Source of the DNA: Cohnella phaseoli
GTDB taxonomy: Bacteria; Bacillota; Bacilli; Paenibacillales; Paenibacillaceae
Direction: 5' to 3'
Assembly (NCBI RefSeq): GCF_003386235.1
Contig: NZ_QRDZ01000005.1
Location: 124,001-188,000 of the forward strand
Length of the DNA stretch: 64,000 nucleotides
Under the pieces are notes generated by a model. It was given only the letters and a program-made list of their open reading frames with translations, was not told the DNA's origin and made no database searches. The translations under genes were made by a program, and so were the position numbers. Positions 26,934 through 36,043 of the stretch are shown piece by piece (positions within the stretch are counted from its first letter, which is position 1; every line of letters starts with the position of its first letter).

Positions 26934-27053
26934 CGACATGAAACAGGCTTCGAACAAAGCGTGTATAATATCAGACGATTTGTTATTTCTACCTTCTATT
27001 ACCCGGTGAGATAATGTTCCCGTGATAGAAATCATGAGGGAGCTGAACCGGAA

Positions 27054-28118
27054 ATGGGCGCTAAACTGAAGATCGGTATTCTGGGCGGAGGGGGCATTCT
27101 CACTGCGCATGCCCCAGGCTATACGCGCCTGGCGGATATTTGCGAAGTCGTTGTGGCCGAGACTGACGCAAGCCGCCACAGCGAGATCCGAAGACTGCTG
27201 GGCGAGGACGTTGCCATTGTAGGAGATTATACCGAGATTTTGGCCGACAAAAAGGTGGCTGCAGTTGATATTCTTCTTCCGCATTATTTGCACGCGCCTG
27301 CGGCAATTGCGGCAGCGGAAGCAGGCAAGCATGTGCTCACCGAGAAGGTGATGGCCCGCAATGTGGAGGAGTGCGATCTAATGATCCAGGCTTGCGAGAA
27401 AGCCGGCGTATCGCTTACCGTCTGCCATGACCGACGCTACGATTCCGATTGGCAGGCGCTTAAGCAGGTGGTCGATTCCGGCGAACTGGGCGATATTTTG
27501 TTCTGGAAGTTGGAGCACAATCAGAACGTCGTTTTCCCCGAGCGAAGTTGGGTGCGGTCGAAGGAAATGCTTGGCGGAGGTGCCATCATGAGCTGTCTCA
27601 CCCATCAGATCGATTCGCTCAGATGGTATGAAGGCGAAGTGGATCAGGTGACTTGCATGACGAAGACGGAGCCGGATCGCATGGAGGGGGAAAGCATCGG
27701 AGCCGTATTGGCCAAAATGCGATCGGGAGCGTTAGCTATGCTCTCCATTAACTGGTATACGCAATCGCATCACGCACCGGACGGATTATGGTACGAATTC
27801 AATCATGTCACCGGCACGAAAGGCGAAGCTTATTATATGAGCGGCAAGGGCACATACGTCAAAATTCATGACGGATCCTCCAAGCAGTTTCACTATGACA
27901 TGAAGGGCGAAGGAAGCTTCGTCAAGGTGGACGTCAAGAAAGAAATGACAGGCCATCAGCGCTGCATCGAGCAATGGGTGAAAAGCCTGAGAGGCGAACA
28001 GGCGGAAATCTTGACCGACGGGACGGACAGCCGTAAAACGGTAGAAGTGGCGGAAGCCGCTTATCGGGCCGAGGAAACGAGGGCGGTAGTCAGCCTCCCC
28101 CTGCAACCGGTACGTTGA
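27054..28118 (+). CDS. Gfo/Idh/MocA-family NAD(P)-dependent oxidoreductase
   Basis: 354 residues, usual length. An N-terminal Rossmann fold with the nucleotide-binding GILGGGGILTAHAPGY, then the family segment HVLTEKVMARNVEECDLMI, in which the EKP lysine motif reads EKV. The C-terminal alpha/beta domain carries GGGAIMSCLTHQIDSLRW, including the His expected in the substrate pocket. Such enzymes oxidise or reduce sugars and sugar derivatives in the cytoplasm. The neighbouring isomerase-like gene 34 bp downstream suggests a two-step sugar conversion. The substrate cannot be named. Confidence 0.9.
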   Translation: MGAKLKIGILGGGGILTAHAPGYTRLADICEVVVAETDASRHSEIRRLLGEDVAIVGDYTEILADKKVAAVDILLPHYLHAPAAIAAAEAGKHVLTEKVMARNVEECDLMIQACEKAGVSLTVCHDRRYDSDWQALKQVVDSGELGDILFWKLEHNQNVVFPERSWVRSKEMLGGGAIMSCLTHQIDSLRWYEGEVDQVTCMTKTEPDRMEGESIGAVLAKMRSGALAMLSINWYTQSHHAPDGLWYEFNHVTGTKGEAYYMSGKGTYVKIHDGSSKQFHYDMKGEGSFVKVDVKKEMTGHQRCIEQWVKSLRGEQAEILTDGTDSRKTVEVAEAAYRAEETRAVVSLPLQPVR

Positions 28119-28152
28119 GAGCGGTAGGCGGACGACTAAAGGAGGACTGGCC

Positions 28153-29142
28153 TTGAGGATAGGAATCGACAGCTTTACGCTCCGGGAATTGAACCTGAAT
28201 CCTTATCAGTGTCTCGATTATGCCAATAAACGGGGATTGGAAGGCGTGCAGTTTGGCGGCATGGACGGATTAAGCAGCAAGCGCGATGTAGGTGAAATTC
28301 TGCACTTAAGGGATTACGCCGATTCACTCGGAATGTATATCAACGTTTCCGTAGATACGTGCAACCCGTTTCTGTTCCGCCAATCGGAGGAGGAAACGAG
28401 AAGCGCAATCGCTCGTGATATTGAAATCTTCGCCAAAGCCGGCTGGCATGAGCTGAGGAGCGTAATCAGCCACAGTGACGAACGATACAAGCACCCCGTT
28501 CCGTGGAACACTCATTTATCGAGAAGCTCCGATTTCGTACGAAGTCTGAGACCGGTGTTGGAGGAGTGCGGCAGTCGGATCAATATCGAGAATCACGGCG
28601 ACTCTACCTTCGATATATTGCACGTCGTTGAAGCCGCCGGCGCGGATATATGCGGCGTATGCCTCGACACCGGGAATACGCTCGTGAATGCGGAAGACCC
28701 TGTACTGGCGGCTAGACGGGTTGCTCCCTATACGCACTTGACCCATATCAAGGACGGAATCGTCTTCTTCTCGGCGAACGGGGTCAGCAGGCAAGGAAAA
28801 GCGCCCGGCCAAGGGAGTGTCGATTTTGCGAGCATCATTGCCATTCTGGGGGAATATAACCCGGATTTGCCTTTGTCGATTGAAGATCATAAGTGGATTT
28901 TTGAATTTCCGGTGTTCGAGCGGGATTGGTTTGCTCCCAATCCGAACTTAACGCCCTATGAATTCGGGCAATTTATCAAGCTGACATGGGAGGTAGAGCA
29001 AAAGCTTGCCTCCGGAGAGCTGCCGACAGTCGAGGCATACGAAGCAATACCTTATTTGGAGCAAATGGAAGAAAGGATTGCAAGCGGCGCCGAACATTTG
29101 CGGGGGATTCTAGAAAAATTGCAATTGCAAAGCGGCAAATAA
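28153..29142 (+). CDS. Sugar phosphate isomerase/epimerase-like TIM-barrel protein
   Basis: 329 residues from a TTG start, preceded by GGAGGACTGG. It opens with RIGIDSFTLRELNLNPYQ and has the xylose-isomerase/AP-endonuclease-2 TIM-barrel pattern: INIENHGDS, ICGVCLDTGN, THLTHIKDG and PLSIEDHK supply the acidic and histidine metal ligands at the strand ends. Family members isomerise or epimerise keto- and aldo-sugars. Transcribed with the Gfo/Idh/MocA gene and under the likely control of the divergent AraC protein. A terminator follows directly. Confidence 0.88.
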   Translation: MRIGIDSFTLRELNLNPYQCLDYANKRGLEGVQFGGMDGLSSKRDVGEILHLRDYADSLGMYINVSVDTCNPFLFRQSEEETRSAIARDIEIFAKAGWHELRSVISHSDERYKHPVPWNTHLSRSSDFVRSLRPVLEECGSRINIENHGDSTFDILHVVEAAGADICGVCLDTGNTLVNAEDPVLAARRVAPYTHLTHIKDGIVFFSANGVSRQGKAPGQGSVDFASIIAILGEYNPDLPLSIEDHKWIFEFPVFERDWFAPNPNLTPYEFGQFIKLTWEVEQKLASGELPTVEAYEAIPYLEQMEERIASGAEHLRGILEKLQLQSGK

Positions 29143-29182
29143 AAGCAGGCCCGTCATATACCGAATATGATGGGCCTGCTTT
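29143..29182 (+). terminator. Terminator after the isomerase gene
   Basis: AAAGCAGGCCCGTCATAT pairs with ATATGATGGGCCTGCTTT (29165-29182) around a short loop. Directly after the stop codon, with A and T tracts on the two sides. Confidence 0.85.
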
Positions 29183-29192
29183 GTATGCAGTA

Positions 29193-29278
29193 AGCGCTCC
29201 CGCCATCGAGCAGTCAAACGGGCCTTCGTCCGCTACGAAGGGATCAAACCCGACGAGTACGCGCAATTGGGGGAATAG
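29193..29278 (+). pseudogene. Possible gene-end remnant (about 28 codons)
   Basis: The frame ending in TAG at 29276-29278 reads RHRAVKRAFVRYEGIKPDEY followed by AQLGE, without a start codon or ribosome binding site. It resembles the last helices of some DNA-binding or transposase proteins, but it is too short to assign. It lies between two terminator-like hairpins in a 348-bp gene-free stretch (29143-29490), consistent with a decayed insertion. Beyond it I see only the repeat at 29297 and a possible extended -10 (TGCTAAAAT, about 29435-29443). Confidence 0.2.
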
Positions 29279-29296
29279 ACCCAATTCAGCCCTCCC

Positions 29297-29360
29297 AGGC
29301 TTCTCACAAGTTCGAATTGAACTTGGCGAGAAGCCTATTTGTTATGCGTTGCATCGCTCA
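29297..29360 (+). repeat. Second copy of the terminator-containing dispersed repeat
   Basis: AGGCTTCTCACAAGTTC (29297-29313) pairs with GAACTTGGCGAGAAGCCT (29319-29336). The hairpin and the following TTATGCGTTGCATCGCTCATC match the segment after groEL (3584-3650) at most positions. The T-run seen after groEL is interrupted here, so its terminator strength is doubtful. Confidence 0.65.
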
Positions 29361-29490
29361 TCGGGCACTTCCGACTTCTAAGAATTGTTATGCAAATCTA
29401 CAAGTTTTTGACCTGCTGACGACGTTTGGGAGTGTGCTAAAATGAAGGTTACGTCTGAGATACTTGGATCGATAGAGGAGTGACCGAACG

Positions 29491-31287
29491 ATGCAGAACT
29501 GGCGAAGCTGGCTCCCGAACACGTTGAAGTACAGACTTTTTATCGCGTATATTACCCTTCTGATGCTGCCTTTGTGCATCGCGATTTATTATCTGTTCCA
29601 ATACTTCGAAACGACTCGGCAGAACGATATGATCGACCGCATGTCCGAGCGCATGCAGCAGGTGTATATTTCCTTGACGGATATGATGGCCTTTGCCTAT
29701 AAATCGAATACGATTCTGAGCCAGGACGAAAGCCTGATTCAGATCATGCACAATCCCGACAAGTATGATCCTCTTGAACGAAAGAAAATCGTAGAAAGCA
29801 AAATGTTCGGCATCAATAACAGCTTCTTTTTCCACCAGACGGAGCTGTATTTTCGTTTTATCGACCGCAACGGCAACGTATACACCTCCTATGCGCCCAA
29901 TAACCAGTTAACGAATGAATGGGAAGAATTACAGGAATGGCAAACGAAACTGCAAGCCGGCAGTCGCCCTTACCGCTGGGTAGCGGACGATTCGAACGAT
30001 GTCAGAAGCAGCCAGGGCAGCAAGCTGCTGAGTTTATATCTGATGCTGAATGACGAGCTGCGCGGCAATTACGGGCTGGCGCGAATCAGCATCAATGTGC
30101 AGGAATGGTTTCACAATACGTTAAAAGATAATCCGGCCAATCAGGGGCTGACCATTTTCACCGGACGGGGAGAGACGGTGCTGCAGAACAAGGAGGCCGC
30201 TTTCAGTCTGGACAGCATGAAAAGAATTATCTCAGCGCAAATGCAAAACGGCCACTACAAGGATGAACGGACGCTGTCTCTTGTCAATTACAGCTATATT
30301 GAAGAGTTGGACTGGTACGTCGTTAGCCAAATGCCCTTAAACGAGCTGCAGCAGGAGGTTCGGCGTTTAAGGCTGATGATCTATATGTTTCTAATTTTTG
30401 TAGTAACCGCTTTCATGTTGGTGACTTTCTTTCTGGCGTCGCGCATGACCCAGCCGTTGTCCGTTTTGAAGCGGAGCATGGAGGAAGCTTCGGACAAGAA
30501 GCTTAATGTGAAAATATCGATCAACAAAGGCGCAACGGATGAGATTCAATCGCTCAGCGCAAGCTTCAATCGGATGATTGACGACGTTGTCGAGCTCATT
30601 GCCAAGCTGAAGCAGGAGGAACGGCAAAAACAGCTGGTTCGTTTTCAAATGCTGCTGTATCAGATGAATCCGCATTTTCTGCTTAACACCTTGAACACGG
30701 TCAAATGGATGGCCAGAAAAGAAAAACAGGAGGAAATTTCGGGCATCTGCACTTCGCTGGGCTTAATTCTGGAGGCGAGCCTGAATTCGGATATCGAGCT
30801 GATTCCGCTCAAAGACGAGATTCAATTGCTGCGATCCTATGAATCCATTCAAGCGTTTCGATTCCGCGAGCAATTCGCCATCGTCTATGAGACGGAGGAA
30901 GCGGTACGTTATGCGCTTGTTCCCAAGCTCAGCCTGCAGCCGCTGGTAGAGAACGCGATCGTCCATGGCTTTAACCGGGTTGAAGGCCACGGCACCATAT
31001 GGGTCAGGGCGCGAGCGGAAGGAAACGAGCTTATTCTGGAAGTGGAGGATAACGGCATCGGTATGGAAGAAGCGGCCCGCAAGCCGGGAAGACGCAGCGG
31101 GCACGGGATCGGGCTGAGTAATTTAAGGGAAAGGGTGCAGCTGCTTTTTAAACAGGAGGGAGCTGTTGAACTGATCTCGGACGGGAGCGGGACTCTGGTA
31201 AGGATTCGCTTGCCTTTACTGATTGCAGCGCCGTATTCGCAGGAAGGAGACGACCGGCATGTGGACGATTTTATTGGTGGAAGATGA
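29491..31287 (+). CDS. YesM-type membrane sensor histidine kinase
   Basis: 598 residues; AGAGGAG precedes the ATG. First membrane helix near residues 15-38 (FIAYITLLMLPLCIAIYYLF), an extracytoplasmic sensor domain, a second helix (LMIYMFLIFVVTAFMLVTFF, about 290-312), a HAMP domain, the phosphoacceptor segment QMNPHFLLNTLNTVKW (H about 395) and an ATPase domain (PLVENAIVHGF, VEDNGIGM, GHGIGLSNLRERV). All catalytic boxes look intact. Its last 29 bases overlap the start of the regulator gene, so the two are translationally coupled. It should control the importer and the SLH-anchored glycosidase downstream. Confidence 0.93.
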   Translation: MQNWRSWLPNTLKYRLFIAYITLLMLPLCIAIYYLFQYFETTRQNDMIDRMSERMQQVYISLTDMMAFAYKSNTILSQDESLIQIMHNPDKYDPLERKKIVESKMFGINNSFFFHQTELYFRFIDRNGNVYTSYAPNNQLTNEWEELQEWQTKLQAGSRPYRWVADDSNDVRSSQGSKLLSLYLMLNDELRGNYGLARISINVQEWFHNTLKDNPANQGLTIFTGRGETVLQNKEAAFSLDSMKRIISAQMQNGHYKDERTLSLVNYSYIEELDWYVVSQMPLNELQQEVRRLRLMIYMFLIFVVTAFMLVTFFLASRMTQPLSVLKRSMEEASDKKLNVKISINKGATDEIQSLSASFNRMIDDVVELIAKLKQEERQKQLVRFQMLLYQMNPHFLLNTLNTVKWMARKEKQEEISGICTSLGLILEASLNSDIELIPLKDEIQLLRSYESIQAFRFREQFAIVYETEEAVRYALVPKLSLQPLVENAIVHGFNRVEGHGTIWVRARAEGNELILEVEDNGIGMEEAARKPGRRSGHGIGLSNLRERVQLLFKQEGAVELISDGSGTLVRIRLPLLIAAPYSQEGDDRHVDDFIGGR

Positions 31288-32656
31288 AGGATTTGTCCGT
31301 GAAGCTATCCGGGAACTTCTGGATTGGGAGAGCCACGGGTATTGCGTTGCGGGAGAAGCGGGGAACGGCGAGGAAGCGTTGGCAGCGATTCTGGAGTTGA
31401 AGCCCGACGTCGTAATCGCCGATATTGTCATGCCCGGAATGGACGGAATTGAACTGCTGAAGGAAACGCGGAAGGCGGGAATACGCAGCCGTTTTATTAT
31501 GCTGACGGCCATGAATCATTTCGATTATGCGCGGGACGCCTTGCAATATGGGGCTTCCAACTATTTGCTAAAGCTGTCTTTGAACGATGACGTTCTGCTG
31601 GAAAGCCTGGGAAGGATCAAGGAGGAATTGCTAGCCGAACTGAGAGGAGCGGGAGAGGCGCTCTACCCTTTCTATCATCGCATCTGGGCGGGAATTCAAG
31701 GGACAGGGGCGGCAGTCCAGGCAAATTTGGCCGAACTAACCTCATCGATGGAGAAATTTCGCAATCTGAGTCTGGATATTGTCGTTGTGCTAAGCGGGGG
31801 CGTTCCCGCTAGTCTCGATCAGGCCGGTATATGGCAGGAAGGCTATCTGCTTGTCCAATCCTTTCACGATGCGGGTCAGACGACTTTCTTTTGCTGGAAG
31901 TTTCGGAAGAAGGGAGATTCGGCGGAAGGCAACAGTTTGGTTCGTCTGCCCGATGACTGGCTGCAAGCGGTGAACCGATTAAATGGCGATTGGTACGGCC
32001 AAGAGGCTTATCCGGCTGCGAGAGAAGGCGTGACACCGATCGAGGAGTTGGAGGTTGAGCTGATCCGCAGTTTTGAAGAACTGAATGAAGCCAAATGCGC
32101 GGAGGCGGCAGCGCAAATCTGGGAGGGCATGAAAGCTTCGTCCCTGTCCCATGTGGAAGTAAAAAAACGCGCGACCCATCTGCTGCACATTTTGACGATG
32201 CTGGCCGGACGGAAGACGGAGGATGAGACGGAAGTCTATTCGGCTGTAAGCCATGAATCGCTGCTTGCGCATGCGCTGCAAGCCATACGAGAGCTTATTC
32301 GGCATAAACGGGAAGAAGATATTAGCTATACGGACCATCCGGAGGTGAACCGGGTGATTCAATATATGGCGGAGCATTACAAGGAAAATATCAAGGTTAC
32401 GGATCTGGCCAGACTGGTAGCCATTAACGTGGACTACTTGAGCACTGTATTCGGCAAAAAGACCGGCCTGACGCCCATCGCGTACTTGCGAAATCTTCGG
32501 ATTGAACAAGCCAAGCGTCTGCTGCTGCATTCCAAGCTCAGCGTAGAAGAGATCGCGAGTCAGACCGGCTTTACCGACGACGCGTACTTCATCAAAACGT
32601 TTAAGCGACTCGTCGGACAAACTCCCAGCTCCTTCAGGCGAGAGAAAAAGGACTAA
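31259..32656 (+). CDS. YesN-type response regulator, receiver plus AraC-type DNA-binding domain
   Basis: The ATG at 31259 (MWTILLVEDEG) follows GAAGGAG and gives a standard receiver start; the frame extends upstream to 31223 without a site. About 465 residues: receiver domain 1-120 with D55 (VVIADIVMP) and K105, but the usual proline after the lysine is a leucine (LLKLS). A variable middle and a C-terminal AraC pair follow (VTDLARLVAINVDYLSTVF; IASQTGFTDDAYFIKTFKRL). It overlaps its kinase gene by 29 bp and precedes the importer genes that it presumably activates. Confidence 0.93.
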   Translation: MWTILLVEDEGFVREAIRELLDWESHGYCVAGEAGNGEEALAAILELKPDVVIADIVMPGMDGIELLKETRKAGIRSRFIMLTAMNHFDYARDALQYGASNYLLKLSLNDDVLLESLGRIKEELLAELRGAGEALYPFYHRIWAGIQGTGAAVQANLAELTSSMEKFRNLSLDIVVVLSGGVPASLDQAGIWQEGYLLVQSFHDAGQTTFFCWKFRKKGDSAEGNSLVRLPDDWLQAVNRLNGDWYGQEAYPAAREGVTPIEELEVELIRSFEELNEAKCAEAAAQIWEGMKASSLSHVEVKKRATHLLHILTMLAGRKTEDETEVYSAVSHESLLAHALQAIRELIRHKREEDISYTDHPEVNRVIQYMAEHYKENIKVTDLARLVAINVDYLSTVFGKKTGLTPIAYLRNLRIEQAKRLLLHSKLSVEEIASQTGFTDDAYFIKTFKRLVGQTPSSFRREKKD

Positions 32657-32758
32657 GTTTTGTACGGTCAACCTGCAAGTTTCGTCCCTTATAGGCCCAT
32701 GAGCGAATTGATATAGTTGGGATGAATCAAACACCAGCTTAGGGAGGTTGCAAGAAAG

Positions 32759-34129
32759 ATGAGAAAAGGAAAGCGGTTGGTCACAGGCTTGGCATCGGTT
32801 GTAGCGGTATCTCTGATGCTTGCCGGCTGCAGCGGGAACGGAAATAACGGCAATGGAGGAACGGCGTCTTCCGCCGCGCCATCCTCCGCGCCATCCTCAA
32901 GCGTCGAGCCCAGCGCAACGGGGAGCGCAGACCCGGTCAAGCTGACCCTATGGGGAGGCGTACCGCCTGAAAACGGCCCGCAGGAGGTCGTCGACAACTG
33001 GAACAAGGAAAATCCGGATATTCAATTGGAATACGTGCGGTTCGTCAATGACGACGCCGGCAATCTGAAGCTGGATACGGCATTGATGTCCAGCCAGCCC
33101 GTGGACATGTACGTCAACTACGACTACAGCTTATACGAGAAACGGATTAAAGCGGGGAATGCGCTTGATCTGAGCACATTCTCCGATTACAGCGTGGATG
33201 AGAAGATGGGCGAAGGCGCCTCTTTCTGGAAAGCGGACGACAAGTACTACGGGGTTCCTACTTCGAAAGGTCCATCGTTAGTCTGGTTGAACAAGGATAT
33301 GCTCGACGCCAAGGGGCTGCCGGTACCGACGGAATGGGGACTGGACGAGCTTAGAGATTATGCCGCCAAGCTGAAGGATGACAACGTTTGGGGACTGGCG
33401 CAAAGCGATTATTATTTCAATGTGCCGATCAACGGCTCCATGAGAAAGCAAAGCTTGCAGTTGACGAACCCGGACGGAACCTCAGCATTCGATAATCCGT
33501 TTACGGTTAAAACGCTTCAGGTGTATTTGGACATGATGTTCACGGACAAGAGCTTGATGCCTCACACAGAGCAGATTACCTCCAAGCCTGCCCTGGATCA
33601 AATGTTTGTCAAAGGAGAAGCGGCGATGCTGTTCTCGACGAACCAGATTTTCCGTACGACGAACAATCTGACGGAATTTCCGCGGACGTTCAAGGTGGCG
33701 GCGGCTCCGGCTCCTAAGGTGGACAAGGATCAAGCCGATTATATTTATGCCGGCGGCACGGGAGACGTCATTTCCATCAATCCTCGCACCAAAAATCCGG
33801 AAGCGGCCTGGAAATTCATCAAGTGGTATGCGGACGGCGGAATGCTCCCAATGGCGGCAGGCGGCCGAGTGCCTGCATCCAAGGACTTCCCGATCGATGA
33901 GGCCGTTGCCCTTATGTTCAAAGGCGTGGAGGACACGTACGATCTGGAGTCGATTAAGCGGGTTATATTCGGGGACCTTCCGCTGGGTCTCAGCCGTTTG
34001 GATCGGAAGACGGGAACCGAGCAGCAGGCTGTCTATGACAACATATTTTCACGCAAGCTGACTCCGGAGGAAGGCGCGAAGGAACTGGCTCGGGTGCATA
34101 ACAAAAATTTGCAGGAGTCCTCTCAATAA
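32759..34129 (+). CDS. Extracellular solute-binding lipoprotein of a sugar ABC importer
   Basis: 456 residues. Lipoprotein signal with lipobox LMLAGC, a Gly/Asn/Ser/Ala-rich linker, then a family-1 binding fold (VKLTLWGGVPPENGPQE at its start, YIYAGGTGDVISINPRTKN and AWKFIKWYADGG later). It should capture an oligosaccharide outside the membrane for the permeases encoded at 34.2-36.0 kb. GGGAGG lies upstream of the ATG. A hairpin follows the stop, perhaps to stabilise the transcript of this highly needed component. Confidence 0.93.
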   Translation: MRKGKRLVTGLASVVAVSLMLAGCSGNGNNGNGGTASSAAPSSAPSSSVEPSATGSADPVKLTLWGGVPPENGPQEVVDNWNKENPDIQLEYVRFVNDDAGNLKLDTALMSSQPVDMYVNYDYSLYEKRIKAGNALDLSTFSDYSVDEKMGEGASFWKADDKYYGVPTSKGPSLVWLNKDMLDAKGLPVPTEWGLDELRDYAAKLKDDNVWGLAQSDYYFNVPINGSMRKQSLQLTNPDGTSAFDNPFTVKTLQVYLDMMFTDKSLMPHTEQITSKPALDQMFVKGEAAMLFSTNQIFRTTNNLTEFPRTFKVAAAPAPKVDKDQADYIYAGGTGDVISINPRTKNPEAAWKFIKWYADGGMLPMAAGGRVPASKDFPIDEAVALMFKGVEDTYDLESIKRVIFGDLPLGLSRLDRKTGTEQQAVYDNIFSRKLTPEEGAKELARVHNKNLQESSQ

Positions 34130-34143
34130 AGTCGCCGGAACCG

Positions 34144-34175
34144 GAGGGAGACGGGGGTTAGGCGCCGCCTCCCTC
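34144..34175 (+). terminator. Hairpin between binding-protein and permease genes
   Basis: GAGGGAG-a-CGG (34144-34154) pairs with CCG-c-CTCCCTC (34165-34175). There is no U-run, so an mRNA-stabilising or partial-termination role is more likely than full termination. Confidence 0.55.
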
Positions 34176-34240
34176 TTCGGTGACAGCGGCATGAAGATTC
34201 AAACTTACACATGATACAGAGAGAAAGGCGGTGACCGATC

Positions 34241-35119
34241 GTGAGCTGGATGAAGCGGCAGAGGCTGATTGGTTATGTATTCATTGCCCCCAATCTGATT
34301 GGAATGACGGTATTTATGCTCATTCCTGCCCTGTTCTCCTTTTATTTAATGTTTACGGATTGGGTATTCGCTAGCGGGCAAAGCCCGCATTTTGTCGGAT
34401 TGGATAATTTCAGGATGATGGTGAGGGACGATTTATTTGCTGTATCGGTCAGAAACACCTTACTGGTGTTAATCCCCGTACCGATTTCGATTATGCTCGG
34501 ATTTCTGATTGCGGTCATGCTTAATAACCGGACTTATTTTCAGAGGACGCTGCGGGCCTTCTTCTTCGCTCCGTATTTCACCAGCGGCATCGCCATTGCA
34601 TTCGTTTGGATGGTACTGTTTCAGCCCACCAACGGCCCGATTAACGCCTTCTTGCGATCCGTGGGCTTAAGCGAGCCTCCGCTGTGGTTCGCTTCGCCGG
34701 ATACGGCGATCTATGCGGTGCTGATCATGATGACCGCCGGCGGCGTTGGATACAACATGATTATCTATTTGGCCGCGCTGCAGGAAATGTCCTCGGAGCA
34801 GCTGGAAGCCGCCAAGATGGACGGAGCGACGTTCGGGCAGCTGCTGCGTTTGATTATACTCCCGTTGGTCAGCCCGACGACCTTTTTCCTGATGATTACC
34901 GGCTTCATCGGCTCCGTCAAAGGCTTTGGCATGATCTATGCGATTACACAAGGAGGCCCTGCCAACAGTACGACGGTTTTCTCTATTTTCGCTTATAAGA
35001 AAGCGTTTAACTTTTATGAAATGGGCTACGCCTCCGCCGTTTCGTGGACCATGTTCCTGATCATCCTCGTCATCTCGCTTATTCAGTGGGCTGGCCAGAA
35101 AAAATGGGTCCATTACTAA
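34241..35119 (+). CDS. Sugar ABC importer permease, MalF/UgpA type
   Basis: 292 residues from a GTG preceded by AAAGGCGGTGA. Six predicted membrane helices (first LIGYVFIAPNLIGMTVFMLI) and a clear EAA loop, EQLEAAKMDGATFGQLLRLI followed by ILP, which contacts the ATPase. It forms the channel with the permease encoded 18 bp downstream. No ATPase gene is present in the locus. Confidence 0.94.
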   Translation: MSWMKRQRLIGYVFIAPNLIGMTVFMLIPALFSFYLMFTDWVFASGQSPHFVGLDNFRMMVRDDLFAVSVRNTLLVLIPVPISIMLGFLIAVMLNNRTYFQRTLRAFFFAPYFTSGIAIAFVWMVLFQPTNGPINAFLRSVGLSEPPLWFASPDTAIYAVLIMMTAGGVGYNMIIYLAALQEMSSEQLEAAKMDGATFGQLLRLIILPLVSPTTFFLMITGFIGSVKGFGMIYAITQGGPANSTTVFSIFAYKKAFNFYEMGYASAVSWTMFLIILVISLIQWAGQKKWVHY

Positions 35120-35137
35120 CGGAGGGGAAGACGCACA

Positions 35138-35986
35138 ATGAATACAAGAAATGCCAGAGTCATCAAAGAACAAGCGCTTAAAGGCCTCAATACGATCCTC
35201 ATGGCGCTGGCCAGTCTGCTGCTGCTGTCGCCCATGATCTGGATGATCAGCACCTCGTTCAAAAAAGCAAAGGACGTCTTCACCTATCCGATTCAGTGGA
35301 TTCCGCTCGATCCGGTGTGGACCAACCATATTAAGGTGTGGACGGCCGGAGACGGATTTCTGCCGTTTTACTTAAACTCGCTGAAAATATCCGTGATTTT
35401 GATGATCGGGGCTCCTTTGTTGGCCGCATTTGCCGCCTATGGCTTCAGCCGCATCCCTTTCAAGGGAAGGAACGTTATCTTTCTGTTGTATCTATGTCTG
35501 ATGATGATTCCGCAGCAAGTGCTGTTTGTGCCGAAATTCATTATGTTTGATTGGATGAAAATCTACAATACCCATTGGGCGCTCATTCTGCCGGGCTTGT
35601 TTACGGTATTCGGCGTGTTCATGATTCGGCAATTTTTTATGAGTATCCCCCATGAAATATCCGAGGCGGCCTTTATTGACGGAGCCGGTCATTTCCGGAT
35701 TTTCTGGCAATTGTTTCTGCCGCTTTCCAAGCCGGTTCTAGCCACCTTCGCGATTATTGATTTTACATGGACATGGAACGATTACGAGAACGCCTTGATT
35801 TTCCTGCTCGACAAAAAGCTGTATACGGTACCGCTTGGCATGCAGAATTTTATGCTGGAAGCCGGGGTGGATTACAACATGATGATGGCCGCCGCCACGG
35901 CGGGAGTCGTGCCGCTGCTCGTCGTCTTCTTCCTCGGTCAGAAGTATATTATTCAAGGGTTCTCAAGCTCCGCTGTTAAGGGATAG
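35138..35986 (+). CDS. Sugar ABC importer permease, MalG type
   Basis: 282 residues, normal for the family, in contrast to the enlarged MalG-type subunit at 13590. Six membrane helices and the EAA loop ISEAAFIDGAGHFRIFWQLF. GGAGGGG precedes the ATG. It is the partner of the upstream permease and is followed after 57 bp by the giant SLH-anchored glycosidase gene, most likely in the same operon. Confidence 0.94.
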   Translation: MNTRNARVIKEQALKGLNTILMALASLLLLSPMIWMISTSFKKAKDVFTYPIQWIPLDPVWTNHIKVWTAGDGFLPFYLNSLKISVILMIGAPLLAAFAAYGFSRIPFKGRNVIFLLYLCLMMIPQQVLFVPKFIMFDWMKIYNTHWALILPGLFTVFGVFMIRQFFMSIPHEISEAAFIDGAGHFRIFWQLFLPLSKPVLATFAIIDFTWTWNDYENALIFLLDKKLYTVPLGMQNFMLEAGVDYNMMMAAATAGVVPLLVVFFLGQKYIIQGFSSSAVKG

Positions 35987-36043
35987 ACGATTTAAAGCTA
36001 TGAAATCGGATATGAAAATCCTTTAAGGAGGAATGAACGGCGT

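Noticed and set aside
29408..29443. Standard sigma-A promoter TTGACC/TAAAAT before the second kinase
   Set aside because: The spacing is about 24 bp, too long. Only the extended -10 (TGCTAAAAT) is plausible, so it is not listed as a separate feature.
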